Made by a program: the position numbers and the translations under genes. A DNA stretch of 14,992 nt from an uncultured Mollicutes bacterium (GTDB lineage: Bacteria > Bacillota_I > Bacilli_A > RFN20 > CAG-826). The stretch covers positions 1 to 14,992 of the forward strand of contig UQXJ01000033.1 of NCBI GenBank assembly GCA_900545015.1, in the 5' to 3' direction. Under the pieces are notes generated by a model that was not told the DNA's origin, did not search any database, and saw nothing but the letters and a program-made list of their open reading frames with translations. Positions 1 to 6,625 of this stretch are shown piece after piece (positions within the stretch are counted from its first letter, which is position 1; each line of letters begins with the position of its first letter).

Positions 1-31
1 TGGTTATCGTATATTCGTTCTTTTTTTGATT

Positions 32-955
32 TTATTTTGCAAAATTTGAGATATTATTTTCTTCTTGCTGTTTAAATCCAAGTAGAGCATTTCTTAAACC
101 TATATCAGAAAAGTAATATTTAAAAGGAGTATCAATATAGTTTTTTCCTTTAACATTATATCTATAAGCTTTTTTAATTAAAAAAGAATCTTCGCAATAT
201 TTTAAATATTGATTAATTGTATTTGGTGCAATGTCGATGTTTTTAATAGATTTAAATGTTTTAGACAATTTATTTGGATTTGTTAAAGATCCGACACTAG
301 ATGAAATAATATTTAGTAAATCCTCTAACGCATCTGTATTTTTTATATTATTTCTATTAACGATATCTTTAAGGTATGTCTCATTGAATAAATTATTCAA
401 ATAATTAATTTTTTGATCATCTGCTTTGCATTTCAAAATATAAGGTAACCCACCAAAAGTAGAATATTCATTCCATGCATCATTAAAATCTAGATTAGAA
501 GCATCGAAAAATTCTTTAAACGATAATGGCGAAAGATGGATTTGATCTCCTCTTCCTCTAAACTCCGTTATTATGTCTGATGATAAATATTTTGCATTAC
601 TTCCTGTCACATAAGTATCTACATTATCTACATGCAAGAGTGAATTCAAAACCATTTCAAAATGTTCAACCATTTGAACTTCATCTAGCAAAACATAATA
701 ATCATCTTTATCAATTATTTTGCTTTTAACAAAAGTGTAAAGTTTTCTAGGATCAGATAATTCTACATTAGAGATATCATCTAATTGAATTTTTATTATG
801 TGGTTGTCATTGATTCCGTGTTCAAGAAGATAATTATAAAAAATATTAAACAACAAGAATGATTTTCCACACCTTCTAATTCCAGTAACAACCTTAATCA
901 TTCCATTATTCATCCTATCAATTAGTGCATTTAAATAACGTTCTCTTTTAATCAT
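32..955 (-). CDS. DUF4143-type AAA ATPase, C-terminally truncated
   Basis: An ATPase of the AAA_14/DUF4143 family, whose cellular role is generally unknown. The start is the ATG at 955, preceded by AGAGG nine bases upstream, and the protein then opens with the family-typical MIKRERYLNAL. An 18-codon upstream extension is open but has no ribosome site. Numbered from this start, Walker A is G25-S32 (GIRRCGKS), Walker B is VLLDE with D91/E92, and VTGSN follows as a sensor-like motif. The DUF4143 part begins normally (YYFSDIGLRNALLGFKQQEEN), but the protein stops a few residues later at 307 aa. Relatives usually run to about 400-450 aa and carry a nuclease-like C-terminal fold, so roughly 100 residues are missing. 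The stop is real in this sequence, and no frame in the remaining 31 bases obviously restores the family tail. It is probably a decayed or recombined copy. The ATPase half could still fold. Confidence 0.85.
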   Translation of the reverse strand: MIKRERYLNALIDRMNNGMIKVVTGIRRCGKSFLLFNIFYNYLLEHGINDNHIIKIQLDDISNVELSDPRKLYTFVKSKIIDKDDYYVLLDEVQMVEHFEMVLNSLLHVDNVDTYVTGSNAKYLSSDIITEFRGRGDQIHLSPLSFKEFFDASNLDFNDAWNEYSTFGGLPYILKCKADDQKINYLNNLFNETYLKDIVNRNNIKNTDALEDLLNIISSSVGSLTNPNKLSKTFKSIKNIDIAPNTINQYLKYCEDSFLIKKAYRYNVKGKNYIDTPFKYYFSDIGLRNALLGFKQQEENNISNFAK

Positions 956-978
956 AAAACAACCTCTAACTAAAATTT

Positions 979-994
979 TTGCAAGTTCTTGCAA
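979..994 (-). promoter_or_regulatory. Perfect 7+7 inverted repeat upstream of truncated ATPase gene
   Basis: TTGCAAG and CTTGCAA arms are separated by two bases (TTGCAAGTTCTTGCAA on the plus strand), 24 bases upstream of the ATG at 955 and just before its ribosome site. A second, looser pair (ATACAAC at 1004-1010, GTTGTAT at 1024-1030) lies further upstream. They could be operator sites or an mRNA leader hairpin. No convincing -35/-10 pair could be placed here. Confidence 0.35.
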
Positions 995-1066
995 TTTTAT
1001 TAAATACAACTTTAAAGATAATTGTTGTATAAAAATTATGTTTTATATATTAATTTATTTTTCAAA

Positions 1067-2296
1067 TCAAATACCTGATAACGGCAGAACATACACTCCA
1101 TCATCTAATGGATAAGGACTGTCCGTGTTACATATAATTGCTTTAGCACCAATTTTATATTGTGTTTTATCTAGTTGTTTAAAATTTTTAACAGCTGAGT
1201 TGTTAAAATTGATACCACTTTTACATTCAACTCTATGAAGTTTGCCATCTTGAATTATAACTAAGTCAATTTCATTCATGTTGTTATCTCTATAATAATA
1301 AAAACTAGGTTCAATACCATTATTTAAATAACTCTTTTTGATTTCATTTATTATATAAGTTTCGACAAATCTTCCTGAAAATGCACTATTACTTAATATT
1401 TCACCCGATGTAATTCTTGCAAGGTAGCAAGCAAGTCCGGTATCACTAAAATATAGTTTTGGTCTTTTTACAATTCTTTTAGAAATAGATATTTCACTAT
1501 AAGGCTCCAAAAGATAAACAATATCTCCTGCTATTAAAACGCTTAACCATGCCATTATTGTTTTTTTGTCTACTCCAATTATTTTTGCTATATTATCATA
1601 AACTAGTTCTTTACCAGTAAGTGAGGCAATAAGTTCCATAAAATGTCTAAATTGAAGTTTGTCTTTAACATTTATGATTTCAGACACATCACGTTCGATA
1701 TATGTTTCAACATAATCAGAATAAAACTTTTCAAATCTTAATTTTAAATTGCTATAAAGTTCAGGATAAAATCCTTTAACAATATTATTAAATAACTCAA
1801 TAGGCGAAATTGGGTTAACTTTTGCTCTTTTTTGAATTTCTAATATATCAAAATTGAATACTGGTTCATCACGTTCAATTATCTCATTTCTCGATAATGG
1901 CATCATGTGGATGATTGAAACTCTGCCTGCTAAAGATTCAGTAACATTGTTCATCAACTTATACATTTGTGAACCAGTCAAAATATACATACCATAGTTA
2001 TCATTGCGCTTTCTTTTTTCTTCATTAACAATTTCTTCTATCGAACTAAATAATTCAGGAGCTCTTTGAACTTCATCAATTATTAAAGGCCATGGATGCA
2101 TTTTTAAAAACATGTCTGCATCTTTTTTTGCCGTCTCTCTTTCTCTGTAGCTATCTAATGACACATAAGAAAACCCTTGCTTTTCAAATTCAAGTGCAAT
2201 AGTCGACTTTCCTACTTGCCTTGCCCCAGTTATTAAAGTAACTGGCTTTGTTTGGACACTTTCTAAAATTTGGCTATATATATTTCTTTTAATCAT
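1067..2296 (-). CDS. DUF4143-type AAA ATPase (complete)
   Basis: A full-length member (409 aa) of the AAA_14 + DUF4143 family. The ATG at 2296 is chosen because AAGGTGAT lies just upstream at proper spacing and the promoter at 2316-2344 excludes the longer reading frame that runs to 2377. Walker A is G24-T32 (GARQVGKST), Walker B is LIIDE with D74/E75, and the sensor-like ILTGS follows. The C-terminal part has YFSDTGLACYL, then NEID near D344 and VECKSG near E357/K359, which is a PD-(D/E)XK-like nuclease signature. The stop is TGA. It differs clearly from the neighbouring truncated ATPase (GARQVGKS against GIRRCGKS), so the two are separate subfamilies, not a recent duplication. Role unknown; these genes are often accessory and strain-variable, which fits the setting. 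It appears monocistronic with its own promoter. Confidence 0.92.
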   Translation of the reverse strand: MIKRNIYSQILESVQTKPVTLITGARQVGKSTIALEFEKQGFSYVSLDSYRERETAKKDADMFLKMHPWPLIIDEVQRAPELFSSIEEIVNEEKRKRNDNYGMYILTGSQMYKLMNNVTESLAGRVSIIHMMPLSRNEIIERDEPVFNFDILEIQKRAKVNPISPIELFNNIVKGFYPELYSNLKLRFEKFYSDYVETYIERDVSEIINVKDKLQFRHFMELIASLTGKELVYDNIAKIIGVDKKTIMAWLSVLIAGDIVYLLEPYSEISISKRIVKRPKLYFSDTGLACYLARITSGEILSNSAFSGRFVETYIINEIKKSYLNNGIEPSFYYYRDNNMNEIDLVIIQDGKLHRVECKSGINFNNSAVKNFKQLDKTQYKIGAKAIICNTDSPYPLDDGVYVLPLSGI

Positions 2297-2315
2297 TTTC
2301 ATCACCTTCAAATGT

Positions 2316-2344
2316 ATCATAACATAGTAAAAAAGGGAGTTCAA
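2316..2344 (-). promoter_or_regulatory. Sigma-70-type promoter of complete ATPase gene
   Basis: Read on the minus strand: -35 TTGAAC (2344-2339), exactly 17 bases of spacer, -10 TATGAT (2321-2316). The predicted start of transcription near 2309 leaves a leader of about a dozen bases that is mostly the ribosome site AAGGTGAT. The -35 hexamer lies in the loop of the terminator hairpin at 2330-2354. Confidence 0.7.
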
Positions 2345-2354
2345 TTCCCTTTTT
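2330..2354 (-). terminator. Rho-independent-type hairpin, A/T-flanked both sides
   Basis: AAAAAGGGA and TCCCTTTTT form a nine-base-pair stem around a seven-base loop, with T-runs on either strand, so it could work in both directions. It lies about 260 bases past the stop of the AlbA_2 regulator gene and directly before the next promoter, so it probably insulates the ATPase gene from upstream transcription. Confidence 0.6.
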
Positions 2355-2572
2355 GTATAAAATATATTCATAACCAAAACATCACATTTATATTTTAAAG
2401 ATTAAATCATCATTTAAAAATTAAGAAAAATCATATCTCGTTAAATACATTTTTCTTGACATTCAATTTCAAAATTTCTCACTTAATATCGAGAGCATTT
2501 ATCTAGATTTATCTCTTAAATACAAAGTAAACGTTTGTTTATATTAAAAATAACGTTTCGAAATTTAACAAA

Positions 2573-2585
2573 ACATTTTTGCAAA
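2573..2585. repeat. 13-bp inverted-repeat partner of 4178-4190
   Basis: ACATTTTTGCAAA here is the exact reverse complement of TTTGCAAAAATGT at 4178-4190. The two elements bracket the AlbA_2 regulator gene as inverted repeats about 1.6 kb apart. Confidence 0.5.
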
Positions 2586-2629
2586 GTGGATAAAAAGAAA
2601 TTTTAAAATCTACTTTAAAGTTTACTATT
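2586..2629 (-). repeat. Second copy of the regulator gene's upstream region, at its 3' end
   Basis: On the minus strand this reads AATAGTAAACTTTAAAGTAG, then an A/T stretch, then CTTTTTATCCAC. The region before the gene's start (4018-3964) reads AATAGTATACTTTAAAAG..., then CTTTATCCAC. Order and orientation are the same, with internal length differences. The copy overlaps the last few codons and the TAA stop of the gene. Confidence 0.5.
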
Positions 2630-3946
2630 GTTGTATACTTTAACGACCCAATAACCATCTTTTTTGCTGCCTTCTCTGTCTAATAATTCAAGTTCTTGTA
2701 ATCTTAGGATAATCTTCTTTACTCCTGCGATGCTTATATTAAGTTCTTCGGCGATTTCTATTTGCGTTGATTTAGGTTTATCTCGAAGCAACTTAAGAAC
2801 ATTTATTTGATTAGTTGTAAGTCTTTCTAAGATGTTCTCTTTTGCTTTTCTACCAATGACAAAATCTGGCTCGAAGGCAAACGGAATTGTGACTTTAATC
2901 GTGCAACTTTCAAAAGAAAACGCATTCTTCCCATAGTTAGAAACAATAACAGGGACCCCATGTCCACTTTGCTCAGCTAAACCTAGGCTTACAAATATGT
3001 CCTTTAAAGTTTTATTAACCGGAACGCTTGATCCATTATAAAAATCATCCTTTGTTAAGTTATAAGGAATGTCTCCATAGGATACAACCTCTATTCTATT
3101 ATCAAAAATAAATACTGAAGGTGGAATCATTTCATACCATCTATTATGTAGACAGGCATTTATCCAAGCTTCTCTAAAAGATTCAAAGCTAAATAAATGG
3201 ACTTCTTTTCTTGAAATATCTGATGATACATCTATTTTGGTTGTATTCATAGATTTTATATATCTTAAAACATCGTCGATGGAGTTTAATAAGCATTTAT
3301 ATCCATATTCAGTTCTTTCAGAAAAAGCTGTTTTGTCCTTCCCGTTAAATTTAACTATCTTAATTGAGACATTACTTTGGTCAGATAGTAAAAAAGACAT
3401 CAAATTATAATTTCCATCTCTGTCATATAAGCCTTTCGACTTTAAGAAATTAGATCCATCTCCAGTAATATGTATACCTTTAACTCTGTTATATTCCTTA
3501 AATTGATTAAATGTTAAATCTTGAATATATGATTTTGAGTTTTTTATTAAATCGCAATTACCAACCTCTAACATTTTTCTCAAAAGTTGAGGATGTATTT
3601 GTTCATCCGAAGAAACATTTCTAATAAAATATCTTCCATCACAAGAATAAGGAATTTCAAAGCCTTCAGATGAAAGTATAATTACTTCTTTACCTTCAAT
3701 AACTTCTTTTTTTAAACGAATAACAATTTGTGGAAAAACTATTTCTTGTATGCGGTGCCTGATATTTTGCAAAGTTTTTTCTCCGACTAACACGCCACAG
3801 ATATCGCCATTATCTTTAACGCCAAAATACACCATTCCATGATTAGCCCTATTGAGCATTGCGGTTAATGATTTTATGCCTTTATCGAGTTGTGATAAAG
3901 ATTCTTTAAATTCAATTTGTTCATTTTCTTTAATAGTAAGACTCAT
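2615..3946 (-). CDS. AlbA_2 / HATPase_c_4 / winged-helix regulator
   Basis: A 443-aa protein of the family annotated as ATP-binding or putative DNA-binding transcriptional regulator. Three parts are visible. Residues about 8-125 form an AlbA_2 (Schlafen-like) domain with ExIEFKES at the start and the AMLNRANHGMVYFGVKDNG core. Residues about 245-355 form a HATPase_c_4-like ATP-binding fold (EAWINACLHNRW, IEVVSYGDIP, GLAEQSGHG). Residues about 375-440 form a winged helix (LTTNQINVLKLLRDKP, STQIEIAEELNISIAGVKKII). The start is ATG at 3946 with AAAGGAG nine bases upstream. Length is normal and the gene looks intact. The target is unknown. The repeated TATACTTT boxes just upstream would suit autoregulation by the winged helix, which is my inference. 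It stands alone, with repeats on both sides. Confidence 0.9.
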   Translation of the reverse strand: MSLTIKENEQIEFKESLSQLDKGIKSLTAMLNRANHGMVYFGVKDNGDICGVLVGEKTLQNIRHRIQEIVFPQIVIRLKKEVIEGKEVIILSSEGFEIPYSCDGRYFIRNVSSDEQIHPQLLRKMLEVGNCDLIKNSKSYIQDLTFNQFKEYNRVKGIHITGDGSNFLKSKGLYDRDGNYNLMSFLLSDQSNVSIKIVKFNGKDKTAFSERTEYGYKCLLNSIDDVLRYIKSMNTTKIDVSSDISRKEVHLFSFESFREAWINACLHNRWYEMIPPSVFIFDNRIEVVSYGDIPYNLTKDDFYNGSSVPVNKTLKDIFVSLGLAEQSGHGVPVIVSNYGKNAFSFESCTIKVTIPFAFEPDFVIGRKAKENILERLTTNQINVLKLLRDKPKSTQIEIAEELNISIAGVKKIILRLQELELLDREGSKKDGYWVVKVYNNSKL

Positions 3947-3963
3947 GAATGGTTTCTCCTTTT

Positions 3964-4018
3964 GTGGATAAAGTATACCACAAAGTATATTTAAAGACTA
4001 CTTTTAAAGTATACTATT
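3964..4018 (-). repeat. Upstream copy of the repeat flanking the AlbA_2 regulator
   Basis: This is the partner of 2586-2629. The shared blocks are AATAGTA(T/A)ACTTTA, AAGTAG, TTTAAA and CTTT..ATCCAC in the same order. It lies directly before the ribosome site of the gene. Confidence 0.5.
3970..4013 (-). promoter_or_regulatory. Tandem TATACTTT boxes (operator/promoter candidate)
   Basis: On the minus strand TATACTTT occurs at 4013-4006, 3989-3982 and 3977-3970, with a degenerate TAGTCTTT at 4000-3993. The copies therefore recur every 11-13 bases, close to one helical turn. Each contains a -10-like TATACT, and the last lies about 25 bases before the ATG. No good -35 hexamer is visible. Repeats on one helical face before a winged-helix gene suggest cooperative binding. 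Confidence 0.5.
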
Positions 4019-4312
4019 ATTTTATTATGCTTTCTATGACAAAGTTGACACCATATCTCTTTATACTAAAATCCTAAATTAAACTTTGTTAATGCACCAG
4101 ACAACTGAGATTTTGACATTCCGCATGCATTTACCTCTAGTTTTTTCTTATAATGTTTTTAGTAAATTTTACAGTAATTTGCAAAAATGTAAGTATTCAA
4201 AAGTGCTAAATTTGCAAAAAAGTAAGTTTTTTGGTTTTAGAAATAAAAAATTTATAAATTAACATTAAATATAAAATAGAAAAATTATAAATTATACTTA
4301 TATAAAAATTTA
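4019..4312. other. A/T-rich intergenic stretch, no gene seen
   Basis: Apart from the two 19-base direct repeats at 4176-4227, I find no open frame with a start and ribosome site, no strong terminator and no RNA fold. A TTGACA (4113-4118) and a TATAAT (4149-4154) on the plus strand are 30 bases apart, too far for one promoter. Confidence 0.5.
4176..4227. repeat. Two 19-bp direct repeats
   Basis: AATTTGCAAAAATGTAAGT (4176-4194) and AATTTGCAAAAAAGTAAGT (4209-4227) differ at one base and start 33 bases apart, three helical turns. The core TTTGCAAAAATGT recurs inverted at 2573-2585. Function unknown; possibly a protein-binding site or the end of a mobile unit. Confidence 0.55.
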
Positions 4313-5272
4313 TTATTCACTCTTTAAAGGTAAATAAGTTAAAAACAAATGTATGGCAAAAAGAATAAAGGAAATGGGAAAATAAAATATATTAAACATA
4401 TAAAATCCTACATATGAAGAGTATCCAAATATAATAAAAAATATGAATAAAGCCAAACCCATAGAAATATAAGCTATTTCATATCCTTTTTTATAGTCTT
4501 TCCAAGGTTTAAGAATCATCACCTTTTTAAGAATTTTCATTAATATGATTTTTATTAAAGTAATAAATACATCTATAGCAAATAAAGACCCAATCAAAAA
4601 CAATAAGCCACTAAAGAAGCCAAATGTATTTATATTAATATATTCAACATGTTGACCTACACTTAGAGCAAGTACCGCTCCTAATAAAGTAGCAATTATA
4701 ACTGTTATACCAGTTTTAAATGAAGTAACTAAAGTTGTACGAATTATTTTATTCTTTGTTTCTTTAAAATATTTTGAAAGAAAGATAATAAACGACATTA
4801 ATAAAATAAAAGAAAATATTATTGTCCAAATTACTCCAAATAAGCATATCAATTCTTTAATATTTAGAACCATAGAATTAAAAGGTCCGACATTACATCC
4901 TGCTTGAGAATCACAAATTGATCCACTAAAAGAATAAATAATTTTAGAGATTTCATTAGAAAAATGTCCTAGCAAAATCATTCCAAAATAATTAGTTAAA
5001 GAAATTAATGAGTAGGTAATTGATATATTTTTAAAATGAAATGATAAACCTTCTTTGCTTTCTTCTTCTACATTTATTTTTTCGCCAAATAATTCATCAA
5101 CACTAATTCCAAAATATGTTGCTAACTTTTTAGCGTATTTAAATTCAGGAACTTCTATTCCTTGTTCCCATCTTGAAATTTGTTTTTCCTTTACTCCAAG
5201 CGAAGCTCCAAGTGTTTCTTTTGAAACATTTTTTGATTTTCTTAATTCAAAAATTTTCTCTGCATAATTCAT
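4313..5272 (-). CDS. XRE-family regulator fused to six-helix membrane domain
   Basis: A 319-aa protein. Residues 6-61 are a Cro/C1-type helix-turn-helix (KETLGASLGVKEKQISRWEQG with VPEFKYAKKLATYFGISVDELFG). The rest is membrane: helices at about 83-103, 138-166, 185-206, 215-243, 265-286 and 291-315. With the DNA-binding end in the cytoplasm, the first loop (104-137) would face outside. It carries two cysteines, C120 and C126, six residues apart. This layout suggests a membrane-held regulator that senses an envelope or extracellular cue, but the ligand and targets cannot be read from sequence. The start is ATG at 5272; the ribosome site is weak (AAAGAG) and no better start exists. A 20-base palindrome 15-34 bases upstream is a likely operator. 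There is no partner gene on the same transcript, whereas many XRE-membrane proteins sit beside a transporter. Confidence 0.85.
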   Translation of the reverse strand: MNYAEKIFELRKSKNVSKETLGASLGVKEKQISRWEQGIEVPEFKYAKKLATYFGISVDELFGEKINVEEESKEGLSFHFKNISITYSLISLTNYFGMILLGHFSNEISKIIYSFSGSICDSQAGCNVGPFNSMVLNIKELICLFGVIWTIIFSFILLMSFIIFLSKYFKETKNKIIRTTLVTSFKTGITVIIATLLGAVLALSVGQHVEYININTFGFFSGLLFLIGSLFAIDVFITLIKIILMKILKKVMILKPWKDYKKGYEIAYISMGLALFIFFIIFGYSSYVGFYMFNIFYFPISFILFAIHLFLTYLPLKSE

Positions 5273-5286
5273 ATTTTAACTCTTTA

Positions 5287-5306
5287 TGTTTATTTTATCA
5301 TAAACA
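5287..5306 (-). promoter_or_regulatory. Palindromic operator candidate before XRE-membrane gene
   Basis: Seven-base arms TGTTTAT and ATAAACA surround TTTATC. Read on the minus strand the palindrome contains TATGAT, a good -10 hexamer, so a repressor bound here would cover the promoter. No convincing -35 is present 17 bases upstream. Confidence 0.5.
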
Positions 5307-5350
5307 AAAACTCAATATGCTCTTTTATCTATTATCAAAGAAAATAATCC

Positions 5351-5371
5351 AAATTCAGTGTTTTAAAAGTT
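5351..5371 (+). repeat. Outlying copy of 21-bp repeat
   Basis: This differs from the first unit of the tandem array (6354-6374) at only two of 21 positions; the shared core is GTGTTTT(A/G)AAAGTT. The two copies lie in the same orientation on either side of the frameshifted plus-strand gene. Confidence 0.55.
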
Positions 5372-5464
5372 CTTTCTTTACATTGATGAAATCATATTTT
5401 GCACTTTTTTTCACATTTTTTATCGTAATTTAAGTACAAGTAAAAATACTTTTCTAAAATTTCG

Positions 5465-5470
5465 TATAAT
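5465..5470 (+). promoter_or_regulatory. -10 hexamer directly before frameshifted gene
   Basis: A perfect TATAAT ends six bases before the ATG at 5477. Transcription would start at or beside the start codon, implying a leaderless message. No clear -35 is found 16-18 bases upstream and there is no ribosome site. Confidence 0.35.
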
Positions 5471-5476
5471 ATTTAT

Positions 5477-6276
5477 ATGAAGAATAAATTGAAAAAACCA
5501 TGTAGTATTCTTATTTTCAATTCTAATGAGAACAATGTAGAATTTATTAAATATCCGACAAGTTTAGATTATACTTTTATGGTCTTTCTTTTGAAGATTG
5601 TCTTGATGTAGGTTCTTTACAAGATGAGAAATATTTAACTCTAGAAGATTACCTAAAAGCTAAAAAAGAGGAACGAGATAAACGCATAAAAGATTGTGTG
5701 AATTTACTTCTTTCTGATGGCTATTATGAAGAAACCCAAGAACTGGCCATTCTTTATCAACAATATGCAAAAGAATATCGCATAGAAGAAAAGAAATTTG
5801 AAGGTCATTATAAAAAATTTAAGAAAACGGAAATTTATCATCAGTATAATGATTTCTTTAAAAACCATCTTGGTCTAAATGATCATGAAAAATTTTATCT
5901 TGATTCTCGTTTTCATCTCAAATCATACGGCAAGAAATACATCGACAACTTAGGAAATGAAAGAACAGTAATAGGTTTAAAGGAAAATAAAATCTTTACT
6001 AAAAAAGAATTCATAGATTCTGTGCTTAAAAATAAAAAAGAATATATTGAAAGAGAAGATATGTATGATAAAGAATGGGTTAATAATGCTATGGACGATC
6101 TTTTAGATTTAAATAGAGTGACAAAAGAAATCCTAAAGAATCATAAACGAGTTGGTTTAATTGGCTATAATACAAGTAACTATGTAATTGAAATTAACGG
6201 ATTATCTCTTGATGATTTTTCTTTGTACGATTATTTCAGAGTTAAAGATAAACATGTTTACTGGTTTGAAAAATAA
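5477..6276 (+). pseudogene. Unrecognised protein gene with a frameshift
   Basis: This is the only gene on the plus strand, and I recognise no family. From ATG 5477 the frame reads MKNKLKKPCSILIFNSNENN... to a TAG at 5609-5611. A second frame, open to the TAA ending at 6276, already reads sensibly before its first ATG at 5698 (YGLSFEDCLDVGSLQDEKYL). Adding one T in the TTTT run at 5575-5578 joins the two seamlessly (DYTF|YGLSF) into about 266 aa. The protein is charged and Lys/Glu/Tyr-rich, with no signal peptide or membrane span, and has probable helices around residues 60-120. The run suggests a slip mutation, phase variation or a sequencing error; there is no canonical -1 slippery heptamer. 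Without repair, a 192-aa C-terminal product from 5698 is possible but lacks a ribosome site. The copies of the 21-bp repeat on both sides suggest the unit moves or is regulated as a block. Confidence 0.6.
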
Positions 6277-6356
6277 TAAATCTTAAAAAGTCTACTCCTA
6301 TCAATTTAAAATTTACTAACAATATTTGAGTCAGTGTTAATGAATTATTATTCAAA

Positions 6357-6422
6357 TTCGGTGTTTTGAAAGTTTTTGTTTCGGTGTTTTGAAAGTTTTT
6401 GTTTCGGTGTTTTGAAAGTTTA
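6357..6422 (+). repeat. 23-bp tandem repeat array, just under three units
   Basis: Units begin at 6357, 6380 and 6403. Each contains TTCGGTGTTTTGAAAG followed by a T-rich tail. The first two units are identical, and the third follows the same sequence for its first 18 or so bases before diverging. A related single copy lies at 5351-5371. It is too short, and has no spacers, to be a CRISPR array. Confidence 0.8.
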
Positions 6423-6475
6423 AAGATTTTAAACAATTAATAATTTTTAGTTTTTCGCATTTTTAATAATTTTTT

Positions 6476-6549
6476 AGAGATAAATGTCGTTTAAGGGTAC
6501 CATTTTTAACTTTTTTTATTTTTAGTACCCTGAATTGTCATTTTTCTCT
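6476..6549. repeat. Long imperfect inverted repeat with GGGTAC core
   Basis: Arms 6476-6500 and 6525-6549 match at 20 of 25 positions around a 24-base T-rich loop. The inner AGGGTAC/GTACCCT and outer AGAGA/TCTCT ends are exact. It could be a two-way terminator between convergent genes or a small MITE-like element. The mismatched, fairly long stem fits decayed mobile DNA as well as a terminator. Confidence 0.55.
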
Positions 6550-6625
6550 ATTAAAAAAATCATTTGTTTCATTAGAAAGGTTCTTCTTAATTAAACAATT
6601 ATCTTTCGTTTCTCAAACTAGCAAA

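Larger units (their letters stand above)
2297..2614. other. Intergenic stretch with terminator, promoter and repeats
   Basis: This 318-base gap holds the promoter of the complete ATPase gene and the terminator hairpin interleaved with it (2316-2354). It also contains a 13-base element shared in inverted orientation with 4178-4190 (2573-2585), and most of the sequence that repeats the regulator gene's own upstream region (2586-2629). Two AACGTTT copies lie near 2530 and 2552. I see no coding sequence or RNA gene. Confidence 0.6.
6277..6625. other. Convergent intergenic stretch with repeats, no gene
   Basis: The gap lies between the ends of the plus-strand gene and abiEii. It holds the 23-bp tandem array (6357-6422) and a long imperfect inverted repeat (6476-6549). 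A 64-codon minus-strand frame here is only the translated repeat array (repeating NFQNTETKTF-like residues) and has no ribosome site. Confidence 0.6.

Noticed and set aside
2297..2377. Longer N-terminus for the complete DUF4143 ATPase
   Set aside because: It would run through the promoter and terminator hairpin; the ribosome site and family start agree on 2296.
4113..4154. Plus-strand promoter TTGACA...TATAAT
   Set aside because: The hexamers are 30 bases apart and no gene follows.
5055..5433. Two plus-strand frames over the XRE gene start
   Set aside because: They are antisense shadows of the helix-turn-helix coding sequence, without ribosome sites.
6354..6422. CRISPR array
   Set aside because: Units are head-to-tail without unique spacers, fewer than three in number, and no cas genes are nearby.
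6242..6436. 64-codon minus-strand frame as a gene
   Set aside because: It is mostly the translated 23-bp repeat array, has no ribosome site and overlaps the end of the plus-strand gene.
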